Positions 34,606 to 46,769 are shown, counted from the first letter of the stretch. The stretch is DNA of 64,000 nucleotides from Calvatia gigantea (GCA_025093985.1 JACAAK010000003.1:2294001-2358000), one strand, 5' to 3'. The notes: a model not told the origin generated them from the letters alone. Numbers and translations: made by a program.

Positions 34606-35290
34606 ATGAGCTCAAATTACAATAAACAAGAGTATAGAGAACCCAACCTCAAGAACAACTTGATAGACAATAAACAAGAAGAACAGGTCATAAACACAGA
34701 CAACAAAACATCAGATGAAGAAGAAACTGAGAGCTCTAGCTCTGAAGAATCTGCATATAAAGAACTGGTTGCAATCCCAAGCAACAAACCTAGTGACAAC
34801 TCTCAAGAAGTGAACCCCACAGTAGAACCCACTGGTGAAGAAGACATTTTGTCTGAATTATTAATGAACTCAACTTAACAGAAGAAGAGTTAGAGAACTC
34901 CAAAGAAAACATGGTTAACATAAACACCATACCTACTTTAGGACCCAATGGAAAAAGCCTTGTGCCTAACCCAGGGTTCTTTAATGGTACCCACACCAAA
35001 TTTGACAACTGGTGGAGAGCAATGATGCTCTTCATGAAATTCAACAAAATTACCATAGCTAATGACAAAGCCATAGTGGTCTTAGCAAGACTACAAGGAA
35101 GAACAGCAGGAGCATTTGCTGCAATGAAGGGTCCACAAATTCTAAAGGAGAAGACTTAGTAGATTGGAAAGTATTTGCCAAAGAATTCTGGAAAATGTTT
35201 TTAGACAATGCAATGAATGCCAAGGCCAAATGGCAGATTGAGAAATTCAAGCAAGAAAACAAAAACACAGCAGACTATTTCATCAAATTC
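34606..35290 (+). pseudogene. Ty3/gypsy gag remnant, element D, copy 2
   Basis: Duplicate of the gag at 30756-31440 with identical frame breaks, showing that the breaks predate the duplication. Confidence 0.7.
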
Positions 35291-35409
35291 AATGTCTGTC
35301 AGGGCAACCCCTGACAGTCCCTCCAGACTGTTCCACAACCCCACACTCTCACCTGCACTCAGCTACACAAACATGGACAACAACTGGAGATCCCAAAGGA
35401 CAATGATAG

Positions 35410-36465
35410 ACTTATGTACATAATGAAACAATAGGACAATGGACAGTAAAGTAGTATATATTAACCTGTACACCTACAGGAAACTCTTATCTGATTTTCT
35501 AAGGATTCCCCCACAGGTATGTAGTCTATACAGTTACTTGTAATATAACTAAGGATTCCCCCACAGTTACCTACTCATCTGCTTCACCTGTCTCATGAGA
35601 GCCTCACATCTCTGAGCCACTCAGACTGTAGGTTGCCCTTACAGAAGAATTGGATCTCATGAGAGATCTAGTTGCCCACTGGGAATGACTCCAAAAAGTT
35701 TCCCTTAAACACTCCCACCAGCTGACCCTGTCTCTATCTGCCTGACCTGCCTCCATGTCAGACCAGCCCCAGCTGCAACAGTAGCAGAGACAACTACAGC
35801 AGGTTCAACTGCAGCTAGCACAGAACATATCTCCCCTGGAACAAATACTTGTACAGCTGCAAAACAGCCTGCAGGAGGTGATAAATTGTCAGGCAGCATC
35901 TGAACTAAGAGGATATGAAACACTCTCTTCCTTACAAGGTCAGATCAGTATAGTAGCTGCTGCAAATGCTCCTGCTCCCCATGCTCCACAACTTTCCACC
36001 AACCATACTCCCACTCCTACATCTCAGCCACACTCCACATCCACCTAGGCCAAGGTAGCCACCCCATTTGACTTTAATGGAGACTGCTCCAGGGGTCATA
36101 CATTCCTTAACTCCTGTTATATCTACCTTTGGTTGTACAAGAATCAGTTCAAGGACAAAGACACCCAGATCCTGTGGGCATTGTCATATTTGAAGAGTGG
36201 CTGAGCAGCTAAGTGGGCTGAGAATGTAATGTGTTGGAAGGAGCAATACCCAGGACAAACCTGCTTCCTTGGTTGGGAAGATTTTTCTACTGAGTTCCAT
36301 AAGTACTTTTTCTCCATGGACATGGAGGCTGCTGCAGTCAACATCCTAGAGGGCACAGGGTACCATGAGGGCAACTGGAATGTCAATGACTACCTTGATG
36401 ACTTCTGCAACTTCATTTCAGACTCAGGGTACACTAATCCAAAGGTGATAGTTGTCAAATTCCAG
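35410..36465 (+). pseudogene. Ty3/gypsy gag remnant, element E, copy 2
   Basis: Duplicate of 31560-32615 with the same in-frame stops and the same insertion point of the element-A LTR. Confidence 0.7.
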
Positions 36466-36770
36466 TGTAATGGCAAAGCCATTTTCATGCTTGAAAATTG
36501 CTAATCTAAGGCATACAAGCCTAATCTAATGATTACATTGAACCTTCCTGTAGTAGTACAACCTAATCTAAGAGCCCAACAGTATAATAAAAGAGTACTT
36601 AATCACTGTAGAACACTATGGCCATTGATGACAGATAGTGGTGGCTACAGAATGACCACTGTGCTTGACTAAAAGCAATTCTAACAGTGTACCATATGAC
36701 CAGTCATGATACTGGCCAGACCAGGCAGTAAAACCATTCCAATGCATCTATATAGAGCTACAGGACCCAT
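36466..36770 (+). repeat. 5' fragment of an element-A LTR, copy 2
   Basis: Matches the first about 305 bp of the 57017 LTR, ending at GAGCTACAGGACCC, where the sequence switches into an inverted LTR fragment. Confidence 0.8.
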
Positions 36771-37165
36771 AACTAGCTACCTTCGCTAAGAAGAGTAAGG
36801 CTAAGTTACACTTGTAAAAAGCACAACTTGTGTCCCTTATCTAAGAAGTTAACAAGACACAGAACCTCAGGTACTCCCTAAGATTCATCCTTATCAAGTC
36901 AATGACCAGAAGTGCACTGTCCTACACTTGTGATACTCCAAGTACCAGGGTGTAGCGATGCAATACGCTCTTAATCTAAGCTCACTTTGCAAGTAAGCCG
37001 AGGTTTTCTTCTTAGATTACAAAGGTCTCAACCTTAGCTCAAGTCACTTAATCCAGTTAATCTCGAAAGAACTTATTACTTTGCTTTGCTCAGGCACAAT
37101 AGATCGCTTTTCACTGTGCTCTAAAGGCTGGGCAATGGCTAGTAGGTTCCTTGCACATCCAAAAA
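36771..37165 (-). repeat. Inverted fragment of an element-A LTR
   Basis: Reverse complement of the 3' half of the LTR (compare 39210-39620): the same landmarks appear in reverse order, including the CTTAATCTAAG and TTCTTAGATTAC sites. It is inverted relative to the flanking direct fragments. Confidence 0.8.
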
Positions 37166-37669
37166 CCGGAAGTTCACTAAATCACTTCATGAACAATAAA
37201 TCCTCTGTTTCTGGACCCTTACCTAACTAGCATCAAACTTGCCAATACAGGCACACCAAGACCAAACTACTCCCAAATGAACAATCACAACACTTTGCTA
37301 GCCATGAACAAACCCTAGTAAGGAGCCATATATGCTAGGAACTCTTATCCAATTCTTAGAGGCCCCAAGCTTTGATGCTACTGCAAGAAAGGAAGGATAA
37401 AGTAAAGGCCATTAGCTGTAACCTAGCATATGAGAGATGTCAATTCCGAATAAAAGCAGACTGAAGGTTAAAAATCTTAGAGAGATTATCCAAACTTAAG
37501 AGAACAAAGGGTTTGTTGCTAAATTATAAGCATGGACGAGAATACAAATGCATGAATGTTCATAAGACACCCCTAGCTTTAAGAGGAAGTTACATAAGCA
37601 GAAAAATGTCAACAAATCTGCCGCTCGTAACCATGGAACAAATACTTAAAGTTTGTTAGAAGGACGGGT
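37166..37669 (+). repeat. Indel-rich copy of the element-A gag start
   Basis: Aligns with about 40070-40660 (shared landmarks: CAATACAGGCACA, GATAAAGTAAA, TAAGCAT..GACGAGAATACAAAT, GCAGAAAAATGTC) but with many scattered single-base and short deletions. This differs from the transition-only divergence of other copies and looks like unpolished sequence or very old decay. Confidence 0.65.
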
Positions 37670-37812
37670 ACCATGAGGGCAACTGGAATGTCAATGACTA
37701 CCTTGATGACTTCTGCAACTTCATTTCAGACTCAGGGTACACTAATCCAAAGGTGATAGTTGTCAAATTCCAGTGTAATGGCAACGCCATTTTCATGCTT
37801 GAAAATTGCTAA
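37670..37812 (+). repeat. Third copy of the gag E / element-A LTR junction
   Basis: Repeats GGGTACCATGAGGGCAAC...TGTAATGGC..GCCATTTTCATGC, i.e. the end of the gag E frame and the LTR start, then breaks off at CTAATCTAA where an inverted LTR begins. Confidence 0.75.
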
Positions 37813-38489
37813 TCTAAAGAGGCAGAAATAGAATACTAAATGTGATATGGATGTACGGCTTAGATTAAGCTGACAGAATAGATTTTTAAAGATTTCTGCA
37901 CAAGGCAAGTTCGTAGGGAGGCAATCTGACAATATGAGGGACAATTCCACAAAATAACATGAAACAACAACGCGTAGAGAACACCAGAATAACTAGCTAC
38001 CTTCGCTAAGAAGAGTAAGGCTAAGTTACACTTGTAAAAAGCACAACTTGTGTCCCTTATCTAAGAAGTTAACAAGACACAGAACCTCAGGTACTCCCTA
38101 AGATTCATCCTTATCAAGTCAATGACCAGAAGTGCAGCAAGTAAGCCGAGGTTTTCTTCTTAGATTACAAAGGTCTCAACCTTAGCTCAAGTCACTTAAT
38201 CCAGTTAATCTCGAAAGAACTTATTACTTTGCTTTGCTCAGGCACAATAGATCGCTTTTCACTGTGCTCTAAAGGCTGGGCAATGGCTAGTAGGTTCCTT
38301 GCCACATCCAACATCTCAGAGGGGGTTTATATATTATTTGGGTGCTCATTATGACAAGATAATGATTACACGACTAGGAACATATTATCAAGCAAGGTAC
38401 AAACCAGTAGATTAGATTGCATGCCAAGAGAGCCGCAACTTGTTAGATTAGTGAAACATTGGAAATACAGAAGGATTCTGGGTATCCGT
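37813..38489 (-). repeat. Inverted element-A LTR, internally deleted
   Basis: Reverse complement of the LTR starting from its 3' end (AGAGGCAGAAATAG) and running to the GGATACCCAGAATCC region, with an internal loss near 38134. It abuts the direct 5' LTR at 38490 head to head, so the two can form a long foldback. Confidence 0.8.
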
Positions 38490-39795
38490 TGTAACAGCAA
38501 AGCTGTTTTCATGCATGAAAATTGCTAATCTAAGGCATACAAGCCTAATCTAATGATTGCATTGAACCTTCCTGTAGTAGTACAATCTAATCTAAGAGCC
38601 CAACAGTATAATAAAAGAGTACTCGATCACTGTAGAACACTATAACCATTGATGATGGATAGCAGCAGCTACAGGATGACTACTGTGCTTAACAAAAAGC
38701 AATTCTAACAGTGTACCATATGACCAGTTGTGATTCTGGCCAGACCAGGCAGTAAAACCATTCCAATACATCTATACAGAGCTACGGGACTCCTCCAATG
38801 AGCCTAGACTTAGGAAATAAGTCCAACATGCTTAATCTAAAAGGATGATCGGTGTGTTCACAAGGAAATGCCACCGTTGTTAGATTAACGAACATCACTC
38901 AGCACTAATGACGCGTATGGACGTGTTTACATACAATCCACAGAGACACGTAGGAGAACAGTTCACATGATGTCTGAAATCTTAGATGTTCTACATATTT
39001 AGAGAAGAATACAGACCCAGAGAATGGGCTAAAACACAGCCCAGAACAAATGGATACCCAGAATTCTTCTGTATTTCCAATGTTTCACTAATCTAACAAG
39101 TTGCAGCTCTCTTGGCATGCAATCTAATCTACCAGTTTGTACCTTGCTTGATAATATGTTCCTAGTTGTGTAATCATTGTCTTGTCATAACAAGTACCCA
39201 AATAATATATAAACCCCCTCTGAGGTGTTGGACATGGCAAGGAACCTACTAGCCATTGCCCAGCCTTCAGAGCACAGTGAAAAGCAATCTATTGTGCCTG
39301 AGCGAAGCAAAGTAATAAGTTCTTTTGAGATTAACTAGACTAAGTGACTTGAGCTAGGGTTGAGACCTTTTGATCTAAGAAGAAGACCTCGGGCTTACTC
39401 ATGAAGTGAGCTTAGATTAAGAGCGTATTGTATTGCTACACCCTGGTACTTGGCATATCACAAGTGTAGGACAGTGTGCTTCTGGTTGTTAACTTGATAA
39501 GGGTGAATCTTAGGGAGTACCTGAGGTTCTGTGTCTTGTTAACTTCTTAGATAAGGGACATGAGTTGCGCTTTTACAGTGTAACTTGGCTTTGCTCTTCT
39601 TAGTGAAGGTAGTTAGCTATTCTAGTGTTCTCTACATGTCGTTGTTTCGTGTTATTTTGTGGAATTGTCCCTCATATTGTCAGATTGCCTCCCCATGAAC
39701 TTGCCTTGTGCAGAAATCTTTAAAAATCTATTCTGTCAGCTTAATCTAAGCTGAACATCCATATTACATTTAGTATTTCTATTTCTGCCTCTTTA
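38490..39795 (+). repeat. 5' LTR of element A (1,306 bp)
   Basis: Starts TGTAACAGC and ends CTGCCTCTTTA. It contains an AATATATAAACC box (about 39206-39217), the probable promoter TATA. It aligns over its whole length with the LTR at 57017-58322, which is exactly as long. The exact last bases are uncertain by about three. Confidence 0.88.
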
Positions 39796-39797
39796 TC

Positions 39798-39815
39798 TGG
39801 AGCCCACCACAAGGG
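39798..39815 (+). other. Primer-binding site of element A
   Basis: TGGAGCCCACCACAAGGG begins two bases after the 5' LTR. TGG is the complement of a tRNA CCA end, so this is the expected minus-strand primer site. I cannot name the tRNA. Confidence 0.6.
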
Positions 39816-39867
39816 GAGTTTCAGTGTGAGAGCCACTTTATTTCCACACCCTTTTACCATTCTCAAA

Positions 39868-41640
39868 ATGAGCTTCGGGCCTCCACCCAGAGCATATAAA
39901 AAACAGATTGCTACTTCGCATCCTGTACCAGAACAGAACAAAACAAAACCCAAAGGTTGAGAGACTCAAAATTCTAGAAGAACAGAGCCGTTACCGAAGC
40001 TAGATAATCCAGAGCAGTTGCTTAGAAACGCCCACTGTTCTCAATGCTCAGACACTCTTGGCGAAAGTTCAGCTTGCAAATGCACTTCACGAACAGTAAA
40101 TCCTGCTGTTTCTATGGACCCTTCGCCTAATCTAGCATGAAACTTGCCAATACAGGCACAACCACAGACCCAAACTACCTCTCAAACAAACTCAAATCAG
40201 CCAAACACTATGCCTAGCCCTGCTATGCCAAACCCTATGGCTACGGGAGCCCTAGTATGGGATGGTTGAGGAACTATACTCCAAGACTTCCTATGGCATC
40301 TAGAATGCTTATTCGATGTCTCTAGTATCACAGACATGGAAGATAAAGTAAAATGGGCCATTAGCTATGTAGAGCCTAGCATATGAGATGAATGGTCGAG
40401 TTTCCCAGAATATATAACTCCAGACTGGAATGGTTTTAAAAATCGTTTGAAGCAGGAGTATCCAGAACTCATAGCAGAAGAACAAGGTTCAGTTGCTAGA
40501 TTATAAGCATTAGGACGAGAATACAAATACATTAGTATGTTTGACAAAGAGCACCTCTTAGCTTTTAAGAGGAAGTTCTCATTACAAGCAGAAAAATGTC
40601 TAACAAATCCGCTGTTTGTAATGAACCGTGAACTGGTAGAAATGTTTGTTGGAAGTCTAGATAAACACTTCCAAGAACACCTGAATACTAGATTAAGTAT
40701 CAACGGTCGCGCTCACGCAGGAGGCGTGGCCTGAGGCAAAGATCCATATGATTGGACTGAAGTCGTTGCTAAAGCAGTGGAGCTAGTCAGTGGAAAGACC
40801 ATAGCTAAAGCGTTAAAATACAATAACAATCCGGAGACTATGTCTCGAGCTATACCACTGCAAGTAAAACATGAGCCCACTGAGCAGCAGTCAGACTTAT
40901 GTGAAGAAATTGTTAATCTAAAAGATACTCTGGCTGTTAATCAGAAAAATATGCAGAGCTTTATGGACTCCATGAAAGCTACAATGCAGACAAAATTTAC
41001 TCGTCCTGCAAACCCTGTAAACTATGGTCAGGGACAGCCGAGACAGAATAACGAGGCCACAGCCAGGATAGGCAGAGGATACTACTATTGTTTCGATCCA
41101 AAGCATCGTTGGCTCGCATGTCCAGAAAAAGACCAGGACATGAAAGATGGAAAAATTAAAGTCGATGGAAATCAACTTAGATTTGCAGACAGCTCATCCA
41201 TACCTAGAATTGAAGGGATGTCTATTAAGGCTATCGTAGTGAAGTACTTACCAAACATACTATTGGTATGCCTGGGCATGCAACCTGAATTGCCTCAAGA
41301 AGAGGAAGTACCTGATCTAGGTCCCTACCAACCTTATGGTCGTGCACCTGAGATTTCCATCTACACAAACCAACTCAAAGATACTAGAGATAGTATAATT
41401 GAAGAGAGTAGGCAAGTGTTAGATAGACACGGCTTAGAACTAGAAAATCTAAAAGGCCGTCTTAATACAATTGAAACATTGCTATCTAGCACTAAGCCTG
41501 CAAAATCACACAAAGCTAAAGATCCTGAACCAGCGTCTGATGAAGAAGACAATTCTGACAACCTGGCCAGTCAGCTTGCAAAGATTTTGGCTTTGGCTCA
41601 GAAGAAGGACAGCTCTAAAAAGAATCAGTTGGGTTTTTAA
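39868..41640 (+). pseudogene. gag of element A, 591 codons with six in-frame stops
   Basis: One continuous frame from ATG 39868 to TAA 41638. It encodes a capsid-like region (FLWHLECLF, DKVKWAISYV, WNGFKNRLKQEYPEL, LLAFKRKFSLQAEKCL, VEMFVGSLDKHFQEHLNTRL), then a degenerate zinc knuckle (YYYCFDPKHRWLACP, first Cys replaced), and a coiled-coil tail (LENLKGRLNTIETLL). Stops lie at 39958, 40138, 40267, 40384 and 40732 (all TGA) and 40504 (TAA). The TGA codons fit CGA or TGG ancestors and the TAA a CAA ancestor. It ends with a slippery heptamer immediately before the stop. Confidence 0.8.
41631..41637 (+). promoter_or_regulatory. Candidate -1 ribosomal frameshift site, gag/pro (G GGT TTT)
   Basis: In the gag frame the sequence reads TT-G GGT TTT TAA. 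GGGUUUU is a canonical X XXY YYZ slippery heptamer, placed directly before the gag stop. A -1 slip enters the protease frame at 41637 (TTA AGT GGT TCA ATG). A possible stem (CCTGG 41664-41668 with CCAGG 41683-41687) lies downstream, further away than usual. Confidence 0.6.
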
Positions 41641-42728
41641 GTGGTTCAATGAAGAAACTGTCCCCTGGACGGAAGATCCCCACCAGGAAACAGACAGAAT
41701 CAGAGAGCAACAGGGAAGATGATCCTAATCTAAGTGCCAAAGACAAGGAAAATACAGAACCAACGAAATCTAAGCAGGTCAACGATTTTCCTTATAAAAA
41801 CGTTAGATTTCTTAGGCCGGTTGTAGAAGTCCCGCCTGTGCCTGCAAAGTACTTGCGTAAACAAAAGCAACCATTATATAAACACAAGACAGAAATCGAG
41901 GATGGGGTTGAATTAGATAAAATATTGGAGAGAATTCTCAAAGGAGATGTCTCTCTATCTCACAAAGAATTGTTGGCTATTTCCCCCAAACTCCGAGAGA
42001 AGTACAAAGACCAAATTGCTAAAAGATGTGTAGCAATTAAATCTAACAACGTGTTGCATATCAAAGACGACGAATCTGATTCGGAAAATGCGGAGCCTGT
42101 CATTAATTTAGTACAGGTCTCAACACTTGCGAAACCAGAGAAAGTCGCAGAGAAAGTTTTGGACACTGAAGGACGTCCCTATCTAACTTGGAGAATTACC
42201 AATCCTATTCTACAGTACTTGGAAGCGGTACTTCGGGAAGATAGAGGCAAGCATATATTCTCCTTAGATAATAATGGGACTATAATGGCCAAAGATATGG
42301 CTTCGCTAAGAGTCATTCCGACCTTAGTAAATGATCTTAGAGAAGAAGAGGCTTTGTTGGATAGTGGTTCACAAATTGTATCCATGTCCAGAAATACAGC
42401 GATAGATTGTAGAATTACATGGGATCCAGACACAACTATCAATATGCAGAGTGCGAATGGCCAGATAAGCCAGACTTGTGGTCTAGCTAAGAATGTGCTG
42501 TTTAGCTTTGGAGACATAATGGTCTATCTACAGGTCCATGTAGTCGACAGTCCACCATACTCAATATTATTAGGCAGACCTTTCGACGTCCTAACAGAAA
42601 GTCGAGTGGTGAATTCTGCTGAAGGAGCGCAAATGATAGTCATTACTGATCCCAATACAAAGAATAGAGTGACGTTGCCTACTTACACTAAAGGCCAATT
42701 ACCGCGAATTAAAGAGCAAAATTTTTGA
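41637..42728 (+). CDS. Aspartic protease region (pro) of element A
   Basis: A 363-codon frame in -1 relative to gag, with no internal stop. A long basic and acidic linker leads to the retropepsin core: LREEEALLDSGSQIVSM (active-site DSG), VHVVDSPPYSILLGRPF (the ILLG flap-side motif). It could start at ATG 41649, but entry by frameshift from gag is more likely given the heptamer. It ends in AAATTTT-TGA. The frame is intact even though gag is not. Confidence 0.75.
   Translation, partial: LSGSMKKLSPGRKIPTRKQTESESNREDDPNLSAKDKENTEPTKSKQVNDFPYKNVRFLRPVVEVPPVPAKYLRKQKQPLYKHKTEIEDGVELDKILERILKGDVSLSHKELLAISPKLREKYKDQIAKRCVAIKSNNVLHIKDDESDSENAEPVINLVQVSTLAKPEKVAEKVLDTEGRPYLTWRITNPILQYLEAVLREDRGKHIFSLDNNGTIMAKDMASLRVIPTLVNDLREEEALLDSGSQIVSMSRNTAIDCRITWDPDTTINMQSANGQISQTCGLAKNVLFSFGDIMVYLQVHVVDSPPYSILLGRPFDVLTESRVVNSAEGAQMIVITDPNTKNRVTLPTYTKGQLPRIKEQNF
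42719..42725 (+). promoter_or_regulatory. Candidate -1 ribosomal frameshift site, pro/pol (A AAT TTT)
   Basis: In the pro frame the sequence reads CA-A AAT TTT TGA, again an X XXY YYZ heptamer adjoining the stop. A -1 slip enters the RT frame at 42725 (TTG AGT AGC), which then stays open for more than 590 codons. The RT frame has no ATG near its beginning. Confidence 0.6.
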
Positions 42729-44520
42729 GTAGCCTCAATAACTTCAAAAAAGGCATCGAAGGAGAGGTTGCTCTTATAATTAGCTTAGATAACAAGAATA
42801 AACCATATATTAGTGAAATGTTGGCAGTTGATGTAAAATCTATGACCTCCGACGAAGTTAATCTAATATACTTACAGAAGAGTTTAGCGATGCAGCAGTC
42901 TCGTGATAAAGAACTACTTACTACGTTCTTATCTCAGATTGTAAGTCCCAGCAGAGTTATTCAAAGAGTGACAGCGTTAGACAAAATCTATGGACCACCT
43001 ACAGAGGAGGAACATATTCTTTGTTTAGCTAAGAAATATAAACCAGTTACATTGAAAGTGAGACCCATACTGGGAGAGCTACCAGACAAATACAGAATAA
43101 AACAAGAGATAATTGGAGATCCCTTGGCTGAGCTGCCAATCCTGCCGGTTAACCTGCCAACTTTCAAATCTAAAGGCAGGTATACCGAAGAACGGAAAAA
43201 CAAGATGGACGCAGCTCATATTGGGGACTTCTTGACTTACGAGGAGCGAAAGCTAATGCATTGGTTAATTGCAGAACACAATAAAGTGTTCGCTTGGGAT
43301 AATACTGAAAGGGGCAAATTTAAGGAGGAGTTTTTCCCTCTGATAGAGATCCCCACTATTGCCCATATACCATGGGTAGAAAGACATTTCAGGATTCCCC
43401 CAGCGATATATGACGAAGTGTGTAGAATCATCAAAAGAAAAATAGATGCAGGGGTATATGAGCCCTCGAATTCATCTTATAGATCTAAATGGTTTTGCGT
43501 ACTTAAGAAAGACAGAAAGAGTCTTAGACTAGTACATAGCTTAGAGTCTCTAAACAGAGTGACAATCGCACATTTGGGTCTGCCGCCCGCAACAGAAGAA
43601 TTAGCTATGCACTTCTCGGGAAGGGCTTGTAGCAGCATATTAGATTTATATGTAGGATATGACAAAAGGCAGTTGGCTGAGTCATCTAGAGATCTAATGA
43701 CTTTCCAAACACCATTTGGAGCCCTTAGATTAGTAATGTTGCCTATGGGATGGACTAATTCAGTACCTATCTTTCATGATGATATTACCTATATATTGTT
43801 AGATGAAATTCCAGAACATACAGTCCCCTATATTGATGATGTGCCTATACGGGGACCACCTACGTGTTACAAGTTATCTAACAGTGATTACGAGGTTATA
43901 GAAGGGAACCCAGGCATTAGGCGATTCATATGGGAACATATGAACATGGTGAACCACATATTACAACGAATGAAATATGCGGGAGGCACCTTTTCCGGGC
44001 CAAAGACAACAATATGTGCAGATCATATAACTATTGTAGGATTTGACTGCTCATATAAAGGAAGAAAACCGACAGCAGACACCATTGGTGTTATATTACA
44101 ATGGGGCACTTGTAAGGATGCTTCAGAGACCAGATCTTTCTTGGGGACAGCTGTTAGATGTAGGAATCACATTCTGAACTTTGTGATAATCACTGCACCA
44201 TTATATAATGTGTGCAAGATGCATATAGCATTCGAATGGGGACCTGAACAGCAGACAGCCCAAGATAATCTAAAGAAAGCAATTAAAAACTGCTTTCATA
44301 CTAGAAATCCAAAGTTTCCAAGCACTCAGCCCATAGTCCTATCAGTTGACTCATCCTGGAGAGCAGTAGGATATTATCTCTATCAAAGAGACAAGGAAGA
44401 TCGTAAGATAATCCATTATGTGAAGTTTAACTCTTTGCTTATGGACGAACGACAACAGAGATATTCACAACCTAAGCGAGAATTGTGTGGTCTAAGAATA
44501 GTTTTAGAAGAAGAGACTTA
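42725..44520 (+). pseudogene. Reverse transcriptase-RNase H of element A, cut by a Tc1 insertion
   Basis: The frame encodes the RT fingers and palm: KRKIDAGVYEPSNSSYRSKWF, RLVHSLESLN, SSILDLYVGYDKRQLAE (motif A Asp), MTFQTPFGALRLVMLPMGWTNS, and the catalytic TVPYIDDVPI. Then come the thumb/connection (GPKTTICADHITIVGFDCSYKGRKP, TRSFLGTAVRCRNHI) and the start of RNase H (PIVLSVDSSWRAVGYYLYQRD). At 44519-44520 a TA in LEEETY is followed by a transposon terminus, so the rest of RNase H and the integrase are missing from this copy. The intact continuation is seen at 50215. Confidence 0.85.
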
Positions 44521-45123
44521 CAGTAAGGGACAAAACCGTTCCAATGTTTTGAACTTCTCAGAAGATCAGCTCATATCTCAAGGACTACTGTGGCTGTGCA
44601 CTTCCTAATTTAATTGTAGATAGTCCAGTATCTTATCTAATCATATGCAAAGTATGATTATGTAATCCTTTGTTTTAGGGGAGTTATTAATTAATTAATA
44701 TTTTAAGTGCATTGGAACAGTTTTGTCCCTCTTGAAATTTATATACAAAATGGGTATTCTAGTACCTGGTATAAGCTCCCTTGGCCTGTAAAACTGCCTG
44801 GACCCTCCTAGGCATACTCTCTATCAGATTCTGACACACTTCTGGTTCTATGTCATCCCACTCCTTTTGTATCCTCTCCCATAGGGTATTCATGCTATCA
44901 GGAGGAGTATCATACTCTCCCAGCTTATTCTTGAGGTGAGTCCAGAGATGTTCAATGGGATTAAGGTCTGGAGACTGTGGGGGCCATACCATAACCTCCA
45001 ATTCAGACTCATCTAGCCAGTTTGTAGCCTTTTTGCTCTTGTGTTTGGGGTCATTGTCCTGTTGGAAGACCATATCCTCCTCATTCTTCCCATACCACCT
45101 GATGCTCCTCTTTAGTTCATCCT
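44521..45123 (-). mobile_element. Tc1/mariner-type element inserted in RNase H, truncated
   Basis: Starts CAGTAAGGGACAAAACCG directly after a TA, with an inverted partner CATTGGAACAGTTTTGTCCC at 44710-44729. On the minus strand 45073-44759 encodes a transposase C-terminus with no stop: FQQDNDPKHKSKKA (second Asp), VWPPQSPDLNPIEHLWTHL (Glu), MPRRVQAVLQAKGAYTRY. It is better preserved than the copies at 29.9 and 33.9 kb. It ends at about 45123, where it is joined to a noisy copy of the antisense-gene region; the N-terminal half and second TIR are missing. Confidence 0.85.
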
Positions 45124-46097
<974 letters not shown>

Positions 46098-46104
46098 AAA
46101 ATAA

Positions 46105-46766
46105 GTGTTCGCTTGGGATGATACTGACAGGGGCAAATTTAAGGAGGAGTTTTTCCCTCCGATAGAGATCCCCACTATTGCCCATATACCATGGGTAGAA
46201 AGACATTTCAGGATTCCCCCAGCAATATATGACGAAGTGTGTAGAATCATCAAAAGAAAAATAGATGCAGGGGTATATGAGCCCTCGAATTCATCTTATA
46301 GATCTAAATGGTTTTGCGTACTTAAGAAAGACAGAAAGAGTCTCAGACTAGTACATAGCTTAGAGTCTCTAAACAGAGTGACAATCACGCATTTGGGTCT
46401 GCTGCCCGCAACAGAAGAATTAGCTATGCACTTCTTGGGAAGGGCTTGTAGCAGCATATTAGATTTATATATAGGGTATGACAAAAGGCAGTTGGCTGAG
46501 TCGTCTAGAGATCTAATGACTTTCCAAACACCATTTGGAGCCCTTAGATTAGTAACGTTGCCTATGGGATGGACTAATTCAGTACCTATCTTTCATGACG
46601 ATGTTACCTATATATTGTCAGATGAAATTCTGGAACATACAGTCCCCTATATTGATGACATGCCTATATGGGGACCACCTACGTGTTACAAGTTATCTAA
46701 CAGTGATTACGAGGTTATAGAAGGGAACCCAGGCATTAGGCGATTCATATGGGAACATATGAACAT
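46105..46766 (+). pseudogene. Partial second copy of element-A reverse transcriptase
   Basis: Collinear with 43286-43947 without indels. It includes RKIDAGVYEPSNSS, motif A (SSILDLYIGYDKRQ) and PYIDDMPIWGPP, and differs by transitions such as ATTGATGACATG for ATTGATGATGTG. It is cut on the left by the homopolymer block and on the right at 46766, where X2 sequence begins. Confidence 0.85.
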
Positions 46767-46769
46767 TTT

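Larger units (their letters stand above)
33701..36711 (+). repeat. Direct segmental duplication, copy 2
   Basis: Second copy of 29851-32861 at an offset of 3,850 bp. Differences I noticed are single transitions (for example at 34002, 34179, 35356, 35392, 35408). I found a single CpG, at about 34179, where copy 1 has CA. It extends a little further into the element-A LTR than copy 1. Confidence 0.9.
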
